Positions 9,556 through 17,598 are shown, counted from the stretch's first letter. The stretch is 64,000 nt of DNA from Polaribacter sp. HaHaR_3_91 (GCF_019278525.1 NZ_CP058986.1:1178001-1242000), one strand, 5' to 3'. Notes: generated by a model from the letters alone, not told the origin. Translations and numbers: made by a program.

Positions 9556-10017
9556 TTAATTATGAATTAAAATGTAGAGGTTTAATGAAGTTGCAATACA
9601 AAGCCAAATCATATATGGTAATAGTAAATATTTGTATCCGCCTGTTTTATTACTTAATTTAAAGAAATAATAAAATAATGTAGCTGTCAGTAATACAATT
9701 GATATCAAACCAATTAAGACTAAGTGTTGGTTGAAGAAAATGTAGTTCCAACTAACGTTTAGAGTAAATTGAATTATAAAAACGGAAAGTATTTTAGAAT
9801 TGTAATTGATTGTAAATTGTTTACCTAAAAAGATAGAAAAACATATCATAATAAAGGTCCAAGCAATTCCAAATACAATACCAGGTGGTGTCCAAGGAGC
9901 TTGGTTTAGGTTGGTATACCAATCGGAAAGTGGTCCGTTATCCATTAACCAACTCCCAATGGCTAAAGCACCAAAATTGATTACTAAAAATAAAAGTGTA
10001 AGCTTTACTTGTTTCAT
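9556..10017 (-). CDS. tspO: TspO/MBR family tryptophan-rich membrane protein
   Basis: A 153-residue protein with five predicted membrane helices and the family signatures NQAPWTPPG (about residues 37-45) and SWNYIFF (about 109-115). TspO proteins bind porphyrins and other tetrapyrroles and take part in light and oxidative stress responses in bacteria. Its neighbours photolyase and SRPBCC protein fit such a role. The short spacing to both sides supports an operon. Confidence 0.92.
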   Translation of the reverse strand: MKQVKLTLLFLVINFGALAIGSWLMDNGPLSDWYTNLNQAPWTPPGIVFGIAWTFIMICFSIFLGKQFTINYNSKILSVFIIQFTLNVSWNYIFFNQHLVLIGLISIVLLTATLFYYFFKLSNKTGGYKYLLLPYMIWLCIATSLNLYILIHN

Positions 10018-10025
10018 AGAATAAA

Positions 10026-10196
10026 TTATTTAGATTTTAAAGACTCAATTTTTTTTAGGATGTTATCGGCTTCTAAATATTTTTTGTCGCTATTTGTTCT
10101 ATTAATAGCTTGTAGTTTAAAAGCTTCTTCCATTAATTTCTTGTAAGATTCTTGCAACTTTTCTATTTCACTTTTCTTTTTAAATAGACCGAACAT
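10026..10196 (-). CDS. Lacal_2735 family small protein
   Basis: A 56-residue ORF from ATG at 10196 to TAA at 10026. The sequence begins MFGLFKKKSEIEKLQESYKK and continues as one charged helix with an NRTNSDKKYLEAD segment, matching the small flavobacterial family named Lacal_2735. There is no signal peptide or membrane helix. Function unknown. It sits with 3 bp to the glutathione peroxidase stop and 8 bp to the TspO start, so it is part of the same operon. Confidence 0.8.
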   Translation of the reverse strand: MFGLFKKKSEIEKLQESYKKLMEEAFKLQAINRTNSDKKYLEADNILKKIESLKSK

Positions 10197-10199
10197 GCT

Positions 10200-10673
10200 T
10201 TATGATTTTAAGTGTTTTATTATTTTTGAACTCAAGGGTTTTGTAATTGAAAAATAATAATCAACTAATTCTCCCTCTGGTGAGACTAAATATTTTTGAA
10301 AATTCCATTTTACAGTAGAACTTTTTTTATTATTTAACTTTTTAGATGTTAGCCATGTATATAATGGATGTTGATTTTTCCCTTTTACATCAATTTTTTC
10401 TGTAATTAGAAATGAAACACCATAATTTACTTCACAAAACGTTTCAATTTCAGAAGAAGACCCTGGCTCTTGTTTTCCGAACTGATTACAAGGAACTCCT
10501 ATTATAACTATTTTGTCGTTATAGGTTTTATGTAATTCCTCTAAATCTTTGTATTGTGGTGTAAATCCGCATTTAGAAGCTACGTTTACAAATAGAATGT
10601 ACTTGCCTTTAAAATCTGACAAAAGAATAGGGGTATTCTGGAGACTATTAATCTCTGTATTGTAAATATTCAT
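10200..10673 (-). CDS. Glutathione peroxidase family thiol peroxidase
   Basis: A 157-residue GPx-fold enzyme. The catalytic tetrad is present: Cys35 in NVASKCGFTPQY, Gln68 in CNQFGKQEPG, and Trp123-Asn124 in VKWNFQKYLV. The active residue is Cys, not selenocysteine, and bacterial members usually take electrons from thioredoxin to reduce lipid or organic hydroperoxides. No signal peptide, so cytoplasmic. Its place between the SDR and Lacal_2735 genes puts it in the light and oxidative stress cluster. Confidence 0.92.
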   Translation of the reverse strand: MNIYNTEINSLQNTPILLSDFKGKYILFVNVASKCGFTPQYKDLEELHKTYNDKIVIIGVPCNQFGKQEPGSSSEIETFCEVNYGVSFLITEKIDVKGKNQHPLYTWLTSKKLNNKKSSTVKWNFQKYLVSPEGELVDYYFSITKPLSSKIIKHLKS

Positions 10674-10689
10674 TTAATTCTGATTTTAT

Positions 10690-11373
10690 TTATATTTTAA
10701 AACTGACAATTCCGCAGTCTAATTCAAAAATTTGACCAGATATAGCACTTGCTTTTTCGGATATTAAATAAGAAGCTAGGTCTGCAACTTCTTTTGGTGC
10801 TAAATATTTTTTTAGAGGGTGTCGTTCTTTTATGTTTTCGATCATTCTTTCATTGCGCAATAACTTAGAGGCTAACTCTGTATCTGTTACTGTTGGGGCA
10901 ATGGCGTTTACACGAATTAATGGTGCTAATTCTGCTCCTAAAGATTTTGTTAAGCCTTCTACGGCAGATTTTGCTGCAGCTACACTAGCGTGAAAAGGCA
11001 TCCCTAATTTTGCCGCTACCGTGCTAAATAATAATACGGAAGGTTTGTTACCTTTTTTTAAAGAGGGTAAATAATGTTGAATTGCTTTTACAGCACCAAT
11101 TACATTAATTTCAAAGTCTTCTCTGAAATCATTTAGTTGTAGTCTAGAAATTGGTTTTAGGTTAATGCTTCCTGGACAATAGATTAAAGTGTCTATTGTG
11201 TCTATTTCAGGTAAATCATCTGTAAGAATATCACAAGTAAAGTGATTGAGATTAGTGTGGGAAAGTAAAGGAGCTGTTCTACTGATGTTTATAATTGAGT
11301 TTTCGTCAATTAAGCTATCAATAATTGCTTTTCCAATTCCTTTACTTCCGCCAATAACTAAAATTTTATTCAT
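10690..11373 (-). CDS. Short-chain dehydrogenase/reductase lacking the catalytic tyrosine
   Basis: A 227-residue Rossmann protein. The cofactor motif GGSKGIG lies at residues 8-14 and the AIAPTVTDTE segment follows the active site as in classical SDRs. The serine (Ser117 in LLFSTVAA) and lysine (Lys135 in AAAKSAVEG) of the Ser-Tyr-Lys triad are present, but the tyrosine position four residues before the lysine is Val131. It may therefore be a non-classical or inactive SDR. Similar SDRs accompany photolyase genes in flavobacteria. It starts 6 bp from the upstream 71-residue gene. Confidence 0.85.
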   Translation of the reverse strand: MNKILVIGGSKGIGKAIIDSLIDENSIINISRTAPLLSHTNLNHFTCDILTDDLPEIDTIDTLIYCPGSINLKPISRLQLNDFREDFEINVIGAVKAIQHYLPSLKKGNKPSVLLFSTVAAKLGMPFHASVAAAKSAVEGLTKSLGAELAPLIRVNAIAPTVTDTELASKLLRNERMIENIKERHPLKKYLAPKEVADLASYLISEKASAISGQIFELDCGIVSFKI

Positions 11374-11379
11374 TTGCTT

Positions 11380-11595
11380 TTAAGGTCTTCCTTTCAAGCG
11401 CTTTTCAATTTTTTGTTTAACTGCTGTAAGGCGCTTCATTTGATCCATTATTTCAAGATCTTTTTCTGCTTTATATACTTCATTTAGCTCTAGTATTAAG
11501 GCTTTTACCTCTCTAGAAGCTACAATTCTATCACTAGTTGTTTTAAATGAGAACTTTCTGTGTTCAAATTCTTCCGCTCTTTCTAATAAATTCAT
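11380..11595 (-). CDS. Small helical protein, paralogue 1 of a tandem pair
   Basis: A 71-residue basic, all-helical ORF without known domain. It is clearly homologous to the next gene upstream: both contain TTSDR, then REVKALILELNEVYK or REAKALILDLNEVYK, EIMD, MKRLT, and a KQ-I-RLKG C-terminus. Conservation of protein sequence with diverged DNA supports both as coding. Its role is unknown; co-location with SDR, peroxidase and photolyase suggests a part in the light or oxidative stress response (inference). Confidence 0.7.
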   Translation of the reverse strand: MNLLERAEEFEHRKFSFKTTSDRIVASREVKALILELNEVYKAEKDLEIMDQMKRLTAVKQKIEKRLKGRP

Positions 11596-11672
11596 TCTCT
11601 GTTTCGCTGTTTTAATCTATAATTTGTGAATATAATTATAAAAGTTAGAAAAACAAGAGAAATCTGTAATTA

Positions 11673-11897
11673 TTATGCAGTTAACGGTTTTCCCTTTAAG
11701 CGTCTCTCTATTCTTTGTTTTATAAGGGTCAAACGTTTCATGATATCCATAATTTCAGAATCTTTATTCTTTTTATATACCTCGTTTAAGTCTAAGATTA
11801 AAGCTTTTGCTTCTCTAGCTGCTAAAACACGGTCACTTGTAGTTGGAAATCTCATTTTTCTTGTTTCAAACTCTAATGCTTTTTTGATTAACTCCAT
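11673..11897 (-). CDS. Small helical protein, paralogue 2 of a tandem pair
   Basis: A 74-residue paralogue of the 71-residue protein 77 bp downstream, roughly 55-60 percent identical by eye, with the shared core ALILDLNEVYKKNKDSEIMD. No signal peptide, no membrane segment, strongly basic C-terminus (KQRIERRLKGKP). It starts just inside the boundary with a degenerate DUF2805 gene. The duplication may have given two slightly different partners, but there is no functional evidence. Confidence 0.7.
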   Translation of the reverse strand: MELIKKALEFETRKMRFPTTSDRVLAAREAKALILDLNEVYKKNKDSEIMDIMKRLTLIKQRIERRLKGKPLTA

Positions 11898-11900
11898 AAT

Positions 11901-12126
11901 TTAATTTTTCTGTATTGAACATTTAAATCTTCCTTTTTGGAAAGTTCTTAACTTTAAATGTTTTGTTTTTCTTTCCTGAACCCTTTTTCTCCACATTACA
12001 AAGCTTTTAGGCTTCATTCCTTTCAGCATTAAATCAATAACTTCTTGTTCTTTTAGGTTAAATTGATCTTTTATTGCTTCAAACGTGGTCTATCTTTTCA
12101 GTCCATTTCTATTATATGCTCAATAG
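11901..12126 (-). pseudogene. DUF2805/TIGR03643 family gene, broken by a stop and a frameshift
   Basis: Reading the minus strand, IEHIIEMD is followed by TGA where the family has Trp (WEDRT), then a one-base deletion after DR, after which TTFEAIKDQFNL, QEVIDLMLKGMKPKSF and MWRKRVQERKTKHLKLR continue in another frame to TAA at 11901. The match to TIGR03643, a short conserved family of unknown function often found near photolyases, is clear over the whole length. No start codon is obvious upstream. Two independent lesions suggest real decay, though read errors remain possible. Confidence 0.75.
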
Positions 12127-12190
12127 CTATGCCGTTTAATTGCTTAATGCATAGATTTATCTTATAGCTGCATAGAATTAATTTTTGATT

Positions 12191-12236
12191 ATTTTAATAT
12201 GTTTATAGCAATCAAATACTATAAACATATTAAAAT
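12191..12236. repeat. Perfect 18-bp inverted repeat in a 370-bp non-coding gap
   Basis: ATTTTAATATGTTTATAG and its exact reverse complement flank a 10-bp spacer. It lies between the 3' end of the SDR/DUF2867 pseudogene and the DUF2805 remnant. No T-run follows on either strand, so it is not a standard terminator; a regulator site or relic of a mobile element is possible. I see no gene in the rest of 12127-12498. Confidence 0.6.
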
Positions 12237-12498
12237 AAATTTCTTTTTTCTGTTTTTGAAAAAAAGTAATTAGGGACTATATTTCCTATTAACAGTTATT
12301 TATATTTCAAATATAATAAATGTTTAATGATTTGACAAATAAATTAAACAATATTAATGTTTTAAATTTATATGTTTTTTTTTGATAAAAATATTTAAGA
12401 TCAAATAGTTTTTAGAATAGAAAAGAGATGAATGTGTCTAGTTCTAGATAAACGATACGGATTAATAAGGATTTTAACTTACAAGTTATTGTAGTATT

Positions 12499-13920
12499 TT
12501 ATTTGTTAATATTGTTAATCATACCGTTAAAAACAAACCAATGGAAAGGCATTACGGCATACCAATAGAGTCTTCCTGCTAAGCCATGAGGTCTAAATGT
12601 TGCTGTTTGGTGTAGTTTTCCTTCGTCAATTTTAAATTCTAACCAAGCTTCACCAGGCATTATCATTTCTGCATAGAGTAGGAGTTTTCCTTTTTCTTTA
12701 TCAGCATAAATTACGCGCCAGAAATCTAGAGCATCACCGATATTTAATTCTGTAGGATGCCTTCTACCTCATCGTAAACCGGCACCACCAAAAAATTGAT
12801 CTAAAAATCCACGAATTTTCCATAGAAAAGTACCATAATACCAGCCTGTTTCTCCTCCAATTGCCCAGATCCTGTCTAGTGTTCTTTTTTTATCCCTTAT
12901 AACTCTTTCTTTATGATCTTTAAAGCAACCATACTCTGGGACGTTCACAAATTCGTGAACAAAGTTTTTTAATTTTCCGCTACTTATATAGGAATCTTTC
13001 CAGCTAGAAATAATGCTATTTTGTTCAATTTTTTTAAAGGCTAATTTCACTGCCTCTTTGTAAGACATTGGGTTTACATCTAAAATGGCATTAATGTTAC
13101 TTTTGTTTCCAATAACTTCTACTCCCATAGAGTTTACTAAGGAACTTGCTAATTTGTAAGAAGTAGAGGTTACAAAGTAGAGCCAATAAGAAGATAGTTT
13201 TGGCGTCATTATGGGTACCGTTAAGATGTGTCTTTTTAGTTTTCTAACTTCTGCGAATTGCAGTAACATTTCTTTGTAGGTTAGAATTTCCGGACCAAAA
13301 ATATCGTGAGAAGTATTAAATAGTTCTTTTTTATCTAATGCTTTGTGTAAAAAAGTTAAAACATCTCTAATGGCTAAGGGTTGTGTTTTTGTATTGAGCC
13401 ATTTAGGGGCTATCATTGCAGGTAATTTCTCTACTAGGTCTCTTATGATCTCAAAAGAAGAACTCCCGGAGCCAACAATAATTCCTGCTTTAAAAGTGGT
13501 TAGTGCGTATTTGTTTGACGCTAGTGTAATTTCTACGTTTTTACGAGATAATAAATGTTTAGAGAGTTTAGTGTCATTAGTTATTCCACTTAAATAAATA
13601 ACTTGTTTTATGTTTGTTGTTTCTGAAAAACGTTTAAAATTTAGTGCACATTTTTCTTCTAAGTCATGAAATTCTTTGGCAGAATTAGACATGGAATGAA
13701 TTAGATAATAAGCAGCGTCAATGTCTTTTGTAATGTTAAGGAGGCTGTCTATGTTTAAAAAATCAGCTTCTACTAATTGAATGTTTTTTTGATTTCTGTA
13801 ATAATTTTCAGCTCTAATTTTATCTCTTACAGGGCAAATTATGGTATGTCCATCATTTAGTAATAACGGAATTAAACGTTTGCCTATATAGCCAGTTGCA
13901 CCTGTTACAAGAATTTTCAT
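12499..13920 (-). pseudogene. SDR-type NAD(P)-binding protein with C-terminal DUF2867 domain, interrupted by an in-frame stop
   Basis: The first 383 codons encode a Rossmann domain (VTGATGYIGKRLIP at residues 4-17) and a linker ending GGAGLR. There a TGA (12769-12771) replaces what is Arg in relatives (CGA to TGA would do it). The same frame then continues for about 90 codons as RRHPTELNIGDALDFWRV, LLYAEMIMPGEAWLEF and FRPHGLAGRLYWYAVMPFHW, a complete DUF2867 domain, to TAA at 12499. A single transition separates this from an intact 473-residue protein. The truncated Rossmann domain might still be made. Confidence 0.85.
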
Positions 13921-14290
13921 AGATTTTGTCTCTTTTTTTTAGGTTTTTTATAAGCTAATTGTTCCTTTAATTTGGAATAACAGCCTAAACAATTAATTGT
14001 AGCAACATTTCCTTTAGGTAAATTGATTACCCTGTCGTGTTTGTAACAATTTCCCTTTTATATATAACTCTTCTTTATATTTTGTCGATGTAGGATGTGC
14101 GTCTTCAATACTATTTTCATAAATATGATTGATAGTAAAGATACCATTTTCTTTTGTGTTTTAATAAGTATCTCTTGGTCGGTTGTAGACTTTAAAATAA
14201 AGTGTAAATTATAAAGTATAAAGTTGTCAAATTTAAAACTAGAGTAACTGTTTATAAGTTTTATTTTATAAACAGCTGTTCTAAGTCTTG
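13917..14290 (-). pseudogene. Unidentified small ORF remnant with frameshifts and a CxxC motif
   Basis: Minus-strand coding-like sequence spread over different frames. The C-terminal part reads GNCYKHDRVINLPKGNVATI then NCLGCYSKLKEQLAYKKPKK and ends in a TGA that overlaps the ATG of the next gene (ATGA). Just upstream, ENGIFTINHIYENSIEDAH and KYKEELYIKG lie in another frame, joined near 14055 at an A/G-rich run; a possible third segment precedes 14165. Cys and His residues suggest a metal-binding protein. I cannot name the family, and the extent of the 5' part is uncertain. Confidence 0.45.
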
Positions 14291-14316
14291 GGTGTTCTTA
14301 TGATTAAAAACGGCCT

Positions 14317-15621
14317 TTATAGCGATTTAAAATTATTAATTTTTATGTCTTTTGCTTTTAAATCGTGCATTAAATTGTACAAACCAAAAAAGGTTCTATT
14401 AATATAAATAAAATGCTTAGAGCCTCTGTTTCCGTTCATGTCTTTTAGTTCTGTGCTTTTTGCGTATTTAGCTCCTAAGTCAGAAAGTTTACCGAAGAAA
14501 ACTTCATCAGAAAAATCGAAAGTTTCTTGGTGAAACGGTTGTGTAAATAAACTTAGCATTTCATGAAACATAGCTCTGAAAAATATGAGTTCTTCGTTGG
14601 AATCATCTGCTCTTAATATTTCTAACTGAAATAATTTTTCTTCAAAAAACGTAGGGTTGCCAATATTTTCTTTTTGAGCTAATTCGAAATAAGGTACATA
14701 AAAGTCTTCTGGAATGGTTTTCATACAACCAAAATCAATTACAATTAATTCGTTTTCTGGTGATATTAAAAAATTTCCAGGATGCGGATCTGCATGTACT
14801 TTTTTTAACTTGTGAATCTGAAACATGTAAAAATCCCATAGTGCTTGCCCTAGTCTATTAGCAACTTCTTGGTTGTCTGTGTAGAATTCAGATAAATGAA
14901 CACCATGCATCCAATCCATGGTTATAATCCTATCTGATGATAAATCAGCATAATATTCAGGGAAATTAAGATTAGGAATGTGTTTGCAGGCAGCTACTAT
15001 TTCTTTACTTTGTTCTACTTCTAAAATGTAATTGGTTTCTTCGACTAGTTTATTTTCTACTTCTTTAAAATATTTATCAGAGTCTTTTCCTCTAATATTA
15101 AACATTTTAATGGCAATAGGTTTTACCAATGCTAAGTCTGAAGCAATACTTTGTGCAACGCCAGGGTATTGAATTTTTACAGCTAATTCTTTTCCGTCCT
15201 TTTCTGCTTTATGAACCTGACCAATACTTGCTGCATTTATAGAAACAGTATTGAATTTGTCATATATTTCATTAGGATCTTTTCCAAAATACTTTTTAAA
15301 GGTTTTGGTTACTAAGGCAGGAGAAAGTGGGGGTACAGAGAACTGAGAGAGAGAAAACTTTTCTACATACGCCTGTGGTAAGATGCTTTTTTCCATACTT
15401 AACATCTGAGCAACTTTTAAAGCGCTTCCTTTTAAGGTTTTTAAACCGTCATAAATATCTTCAGCATTATTTTCGTTTAAACGTGCTTTTGCTTCGTCTT
15501 CTGTTTTGGTTATTTTATCTCCATAATATTTTAGATAATTAACCCCAATTTTTGCGCCAGTAGTAACTAATTTAGAAGCTCTCTGAATTTTAGAAGTTGG
15601 TATAGAATCTATTGTTTTCAT
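14317..15621 (-). CDS. ABC1/AarF (UbiB-like) atypical kinase
   Basis: A 434-residue ABC1 family protein. Family motifs are visible: LKGSALKVAQMLS (the KxGQ region, here KVAQ), ASIGQVHKAE (the alanine-rich nucleotide loop), the VAVKIQYPG-type lysine strand as LAVKIQYPGV, the catalytic HADPHPGNFLI and the metal-binding VIDFGCMK. UbiB/ABC1 proteins bind or hydrolyse ATP in support of isoprenoid and lipid metabolism. It is 6 bp downstream of a TetR-type regulator, a pairing I know from light-responsive clusters in flavobacteria. Confidence 0.9.
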   Translation of the reverse strand: MKTIDSIPTSKIQRASKLVTTGAKIGVNYLKYYGDKITKTEDEAKARLNENNAEDIYDGLKTLKGSALKVAQMLSMEKSILPQAYVEKFSLSQFSVPPLSPALVTKTFKKYFGKDPNEIYDKFNTVSINAASIGQVHKAEKDGKELAVKIQYPGVAQSIASDLALVKPIAIKMFNIRGKDSDKYFKEVENKLVEETNYILEVEQSKEIVAACKHIPNLNFPEYYADLSSDRIITMDWMHGVHLSEFYTDNQEVANRLGQALWDFYMFQIHKLKKVHADPHPGNFLISPENELIVIDFGCMKTIPEDFYVPYFELAQKENIGNPTFFEEKLFQLEILRADDSNEELIFFRAMFHEMLSLFTQPFHQETFDFSDEVFFGKLSDLGAKYAKSTELKDMNGNRGSKHFIYINRTFFGLYNLMHDLKAKDIKINNFKSL

Positions 15622-15627
15622 GGGCTT

Positions 15628-16284
15628 TTAATTAAAGTTTACTTTTTCTTTTAAAATGAATTTTCCAAAATCGATAATGCTTTGTAAAGGTTTAATGTCC
15701 ATTAAGTCAAAACGAGCGTTAATCGATTTTTCAATAAAAATATCGGTTTTTTCAAAGGATGGAGAAACATCATCTAGCCAAAACTTCATAGTTACTAATA
15801 AATGAAACCAAGAGGATTCTTTAATTGATTTGTCTTGGATTTTTTCTAATTTTTCGTGCTTTAAATCTATTTTTTCTATGCCAATATTCTGAACATAGTT
15901 GAGGTAGCTTTCTCTTAATTTTTTTAGCGATTTTAGTTTCTTAAAATCTTTTTTACTGTTTTCTAACGCATACACAACATAGCTTCTATTCGCTGTTAAT
16001 ATTTCGAAAAAAGTAAAATAAAAACTGAGTAATTTGTTTCTTGCATCAAAGTTTTCGTAATCTTCACTTTTAGCTAAAACAGTTATGGTGTGGTTAAAAA
16101 ATTCAGAAAAGATAGCTTCTTCAACAGTTTCAAAAGAACTATAGAATTTATAAAAATCAGCTTCATCAAAATTATTTTCTTTTGCAAAACTATATACAGA
16201 CTTTGGTTGGTGGTTGTTTTCTAAGACAAATTCCATATACCAAGATATTAAATTGTCTTTTGTAATATTTTTCTTTTTTGCCAT
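15628..16284 (-). CDS. TetR/AcrR family transcriptional regulator
   Basis: A 218-residue regulator; I take ATG at 16284 (MAKKKNITKDNLI) because an in-frame start further out is only TTG. The N-terminal three-helix DNA-binding domain covers about residues 8-55 (YSFAKENNFDEADFYKFYSS as recognition region), followed by a helical ligand domain. It sits directly before the ABC1 kinase gene in an operon and is divergent from the sulfatase locus. A perfect inverted repeat lies 29-62 bp upstream of the start, a likely autoregulatory operator. Confidence 0.85.
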   Translation of the reverse strand: MAKKKNITKDNLISWYMEFVLENNHQPKSVYSFAKENNFDEADFYKFYSSFETVEEAIFSEFFNHTITVLAKSEDYENFDARNKLLSFYFTFFEILTANRSYVVYALENSKKDFKKLKSLKKLRESYLNYVQNIGIEKIDLKHEKLEKIQDKSIKESSWFHLLVTMKFWLDDVSPSFEKTDIFIEKSINARFDLMDIKPLQSIIDFGKFILKEKVNFN

Positions 16285-16312
16285 AATCTTTTGATATTTA
16301 TGCAAATATACA

Positions 16313-16346
16313 ATTGTTTAACTAATCCTTGGTTTTGTTAAACAAT
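16313..16346. promoter_or_regulatory. Candidate TetR operator
   Basis: ATTGTTTAAC and its exact reverse complement GTTAAACAAT are separated by 14 bp. The site lies between the divergent TetR gene and the formylglycine-generating enzyme gene, in the position expected for autoregulation. The spacer is longer than in many TetR operators. Confidence 0.55.
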
Positions 16347-16408
16347 AATTTTATGTTAAATTAAATTGAGAGATTTAGAATTAAAAGAATAAACATCAAT
16401 AGATTATC

Positions 16409-16416
16409 TATATTTG
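16409..16416 (+). promoter_or_regulatory. -7 box of the formylglycine-generating enzyme gene
   Basis: TATATTTG matches the Bacteroidota -7 consensus TAnnTTTG and lies 24 bp before the ATG. No TTTG -33 box is visible at the usual spacing. Confidence 0.5.
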
Positions 16417-16439
16417 CGTGCAATCTTAATTTATTATTG

Positions 16440-17534
16440 ATGAATTTTAATTTGAAAACAGTATTAGTTACCGTACTATTATCAACAGCTTTTTTTAGTA
16501 GTTGTGATAAAAAACAATCAGAAAAAGATAAAAAAGAAACCGTACAAATTAAAGCTTTAAGCCAAGACGTTAAAGCACCAGAAGGTATGGTGTGGGTTTC
16601 AAGCAAAACATTTTTAATGGGAGCTAAAGAAGGAGATCAGTATGCGATGCCACGAGAAAAACCTGCTCATAAAGTAGCAGTAGACGGATTTTTTATCGAT
16701 GCAAAGGAAGTAACGAATAAACAATTTAGAGAGTTTGTAGTGGCAACTAAGTATGTTACTGTTGCAGAAAGACCAATAGATTGGGAAGAAATAAAAAAAG
16801 ACTTACCTGCAGGAACAGAAAAACCTGCAGATTCAATTTTACAACCCGGAAGTTTAATTTTTAATAAACATGCTAAAGGAGTCGTTTCTATGGCGAATTA
16901 CGGACAATGGTGGAAGTGGCAAATTGGCGCAAATTGGAAACAACCAGAAGGTCCAGGTAGTTCTATTGAAGGGCAAGATAATTTCCCGGTTGTACATGTT
17001 GCACAAGAAGATGCTTTGGCGTATTGCAAATGGGCTAATAGAAGGCTGCCTACTGAAGCAGAATGGGAGTCTGCTGCACAAGGTAAGTTTGAAGATAATA
17101 TCTTTGCTTGGGGAAATAAAGCAGAAGACTTAGATGCGAATGCGAATACATGGCAAGGTAAATTTCCTACAGAAAATATTTCTGAAGATGGGTTTGATTA
17201 TATTTCTCCAGTAGGATCTTATCCTGCAAATAATATTGGTTTGTATGATATGGCTGGTAATGTTTGGGAAATGACTTCAGACTTATTTAATGTAAAATAT
17301 TATGAAACTTTAGATCCTTCCGTGGTTTTAACAAACCCTACAGGAGCAGAAAAATCGTATACACCAAGTAATCCGTATCAAATTGAATATGTTATGAAAG
17401 GTGGTTCTTTTTTATGTCATGCATCTTATTGTGCGAGTTTTAGAATTTCAGCAAAAATGGGTATGGAGCCTAATTCTGGTTCAGATCATATTGGTTTTAG
17501 AACAGTTGTTACAAAAGACATGTTGGCAGAATAA
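16440..17534 (+). CDS. Formylglycine-generating enzyme (sulfatase activator), predicted lipoprotein
   Basis: A 364-residue SUMF1-family protein, starting at ATG 16440 rather than the TTG one codon earlier. FGE oxidises the sulfatase active-site cysteine to formylglycine. Both copper-binding catalytic cysteines of true FGE are present, Cys326 and Cys331 in GGSFLCHASYC, followed by the conserved FRISAKM and IGFR. This separates it from GldJ/GldK-like SUMF1 proteins. The N-terminus is a lipoprotein signal ending in FFSSC, so maturation should happen in the periplasm or at the outer membrane. The first gene of the sulfatase/SusCD locus. Confidence 0.9.
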   Translation: MNFNLKTVLVTVLLSTAFFSSCDKKQSEKDKKETVQIKALSQDVKAPEGMVWVSSKTFLMGAKEGDQYAMPREKPAHKVAVDGFFIDAKEVTNKQFREFVVATKYVTVAERPIDWEEIKKDLPAGTEKPADSILQPGSLIFNKHAKGVVSMANYGQWWKWQIGANWKQPEGPGSSIEGQDNFPVVHVAQEDALAYCKWANRRLPTEAEWESAAQGKFEDNIFAWGNKAEDLDANANTWQGKFPTENISEDGFDYISPVGSYPANNIGLYDMAGNVWEMTSDLFNVKYYETLDPSVVLTNPTGAEKSYTPSNPYQIEYVMKGGSFLCHASYCASFRISAKMGMEPNSGSDHIGFRTVVTKDMLAE

Positions 17535-17562
17535 TAAAATATTTATAATTTTTAAATTGATT

Positions 17563-17598
17563 AAAACTCCTTTTTTTGATAAAAAGGAGTTTTTTTTG
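17563..17598 (+). terminator. Rho-independent terminator after the FGE gene
   Basis: AAAACTCCTTTTT pairs with AAAAAGGAGTTTT around a short loop and is followed by a T-run, 28 bp past the stop. It separates the FGE transcript from the hydrolase gene. The rest of the 330-bp gap to 17868 is AT-rich and shows no gene. Confidence 0.85.

Noticed and set aside
11901..13920. TGA recoded as a sense codon in the light cluster
   Set aside because: The two affected positions would need different amino acids (Trp and Arg) and one gene also has a frameshift; decay or error is simpler.
16361..16606. 81-codon minus-strand ORF upstream of the TetR gene
   Set aside because: Overlaps the start of the formylglycine-generating enzyme gene and its promoter; no recognisable protein features.
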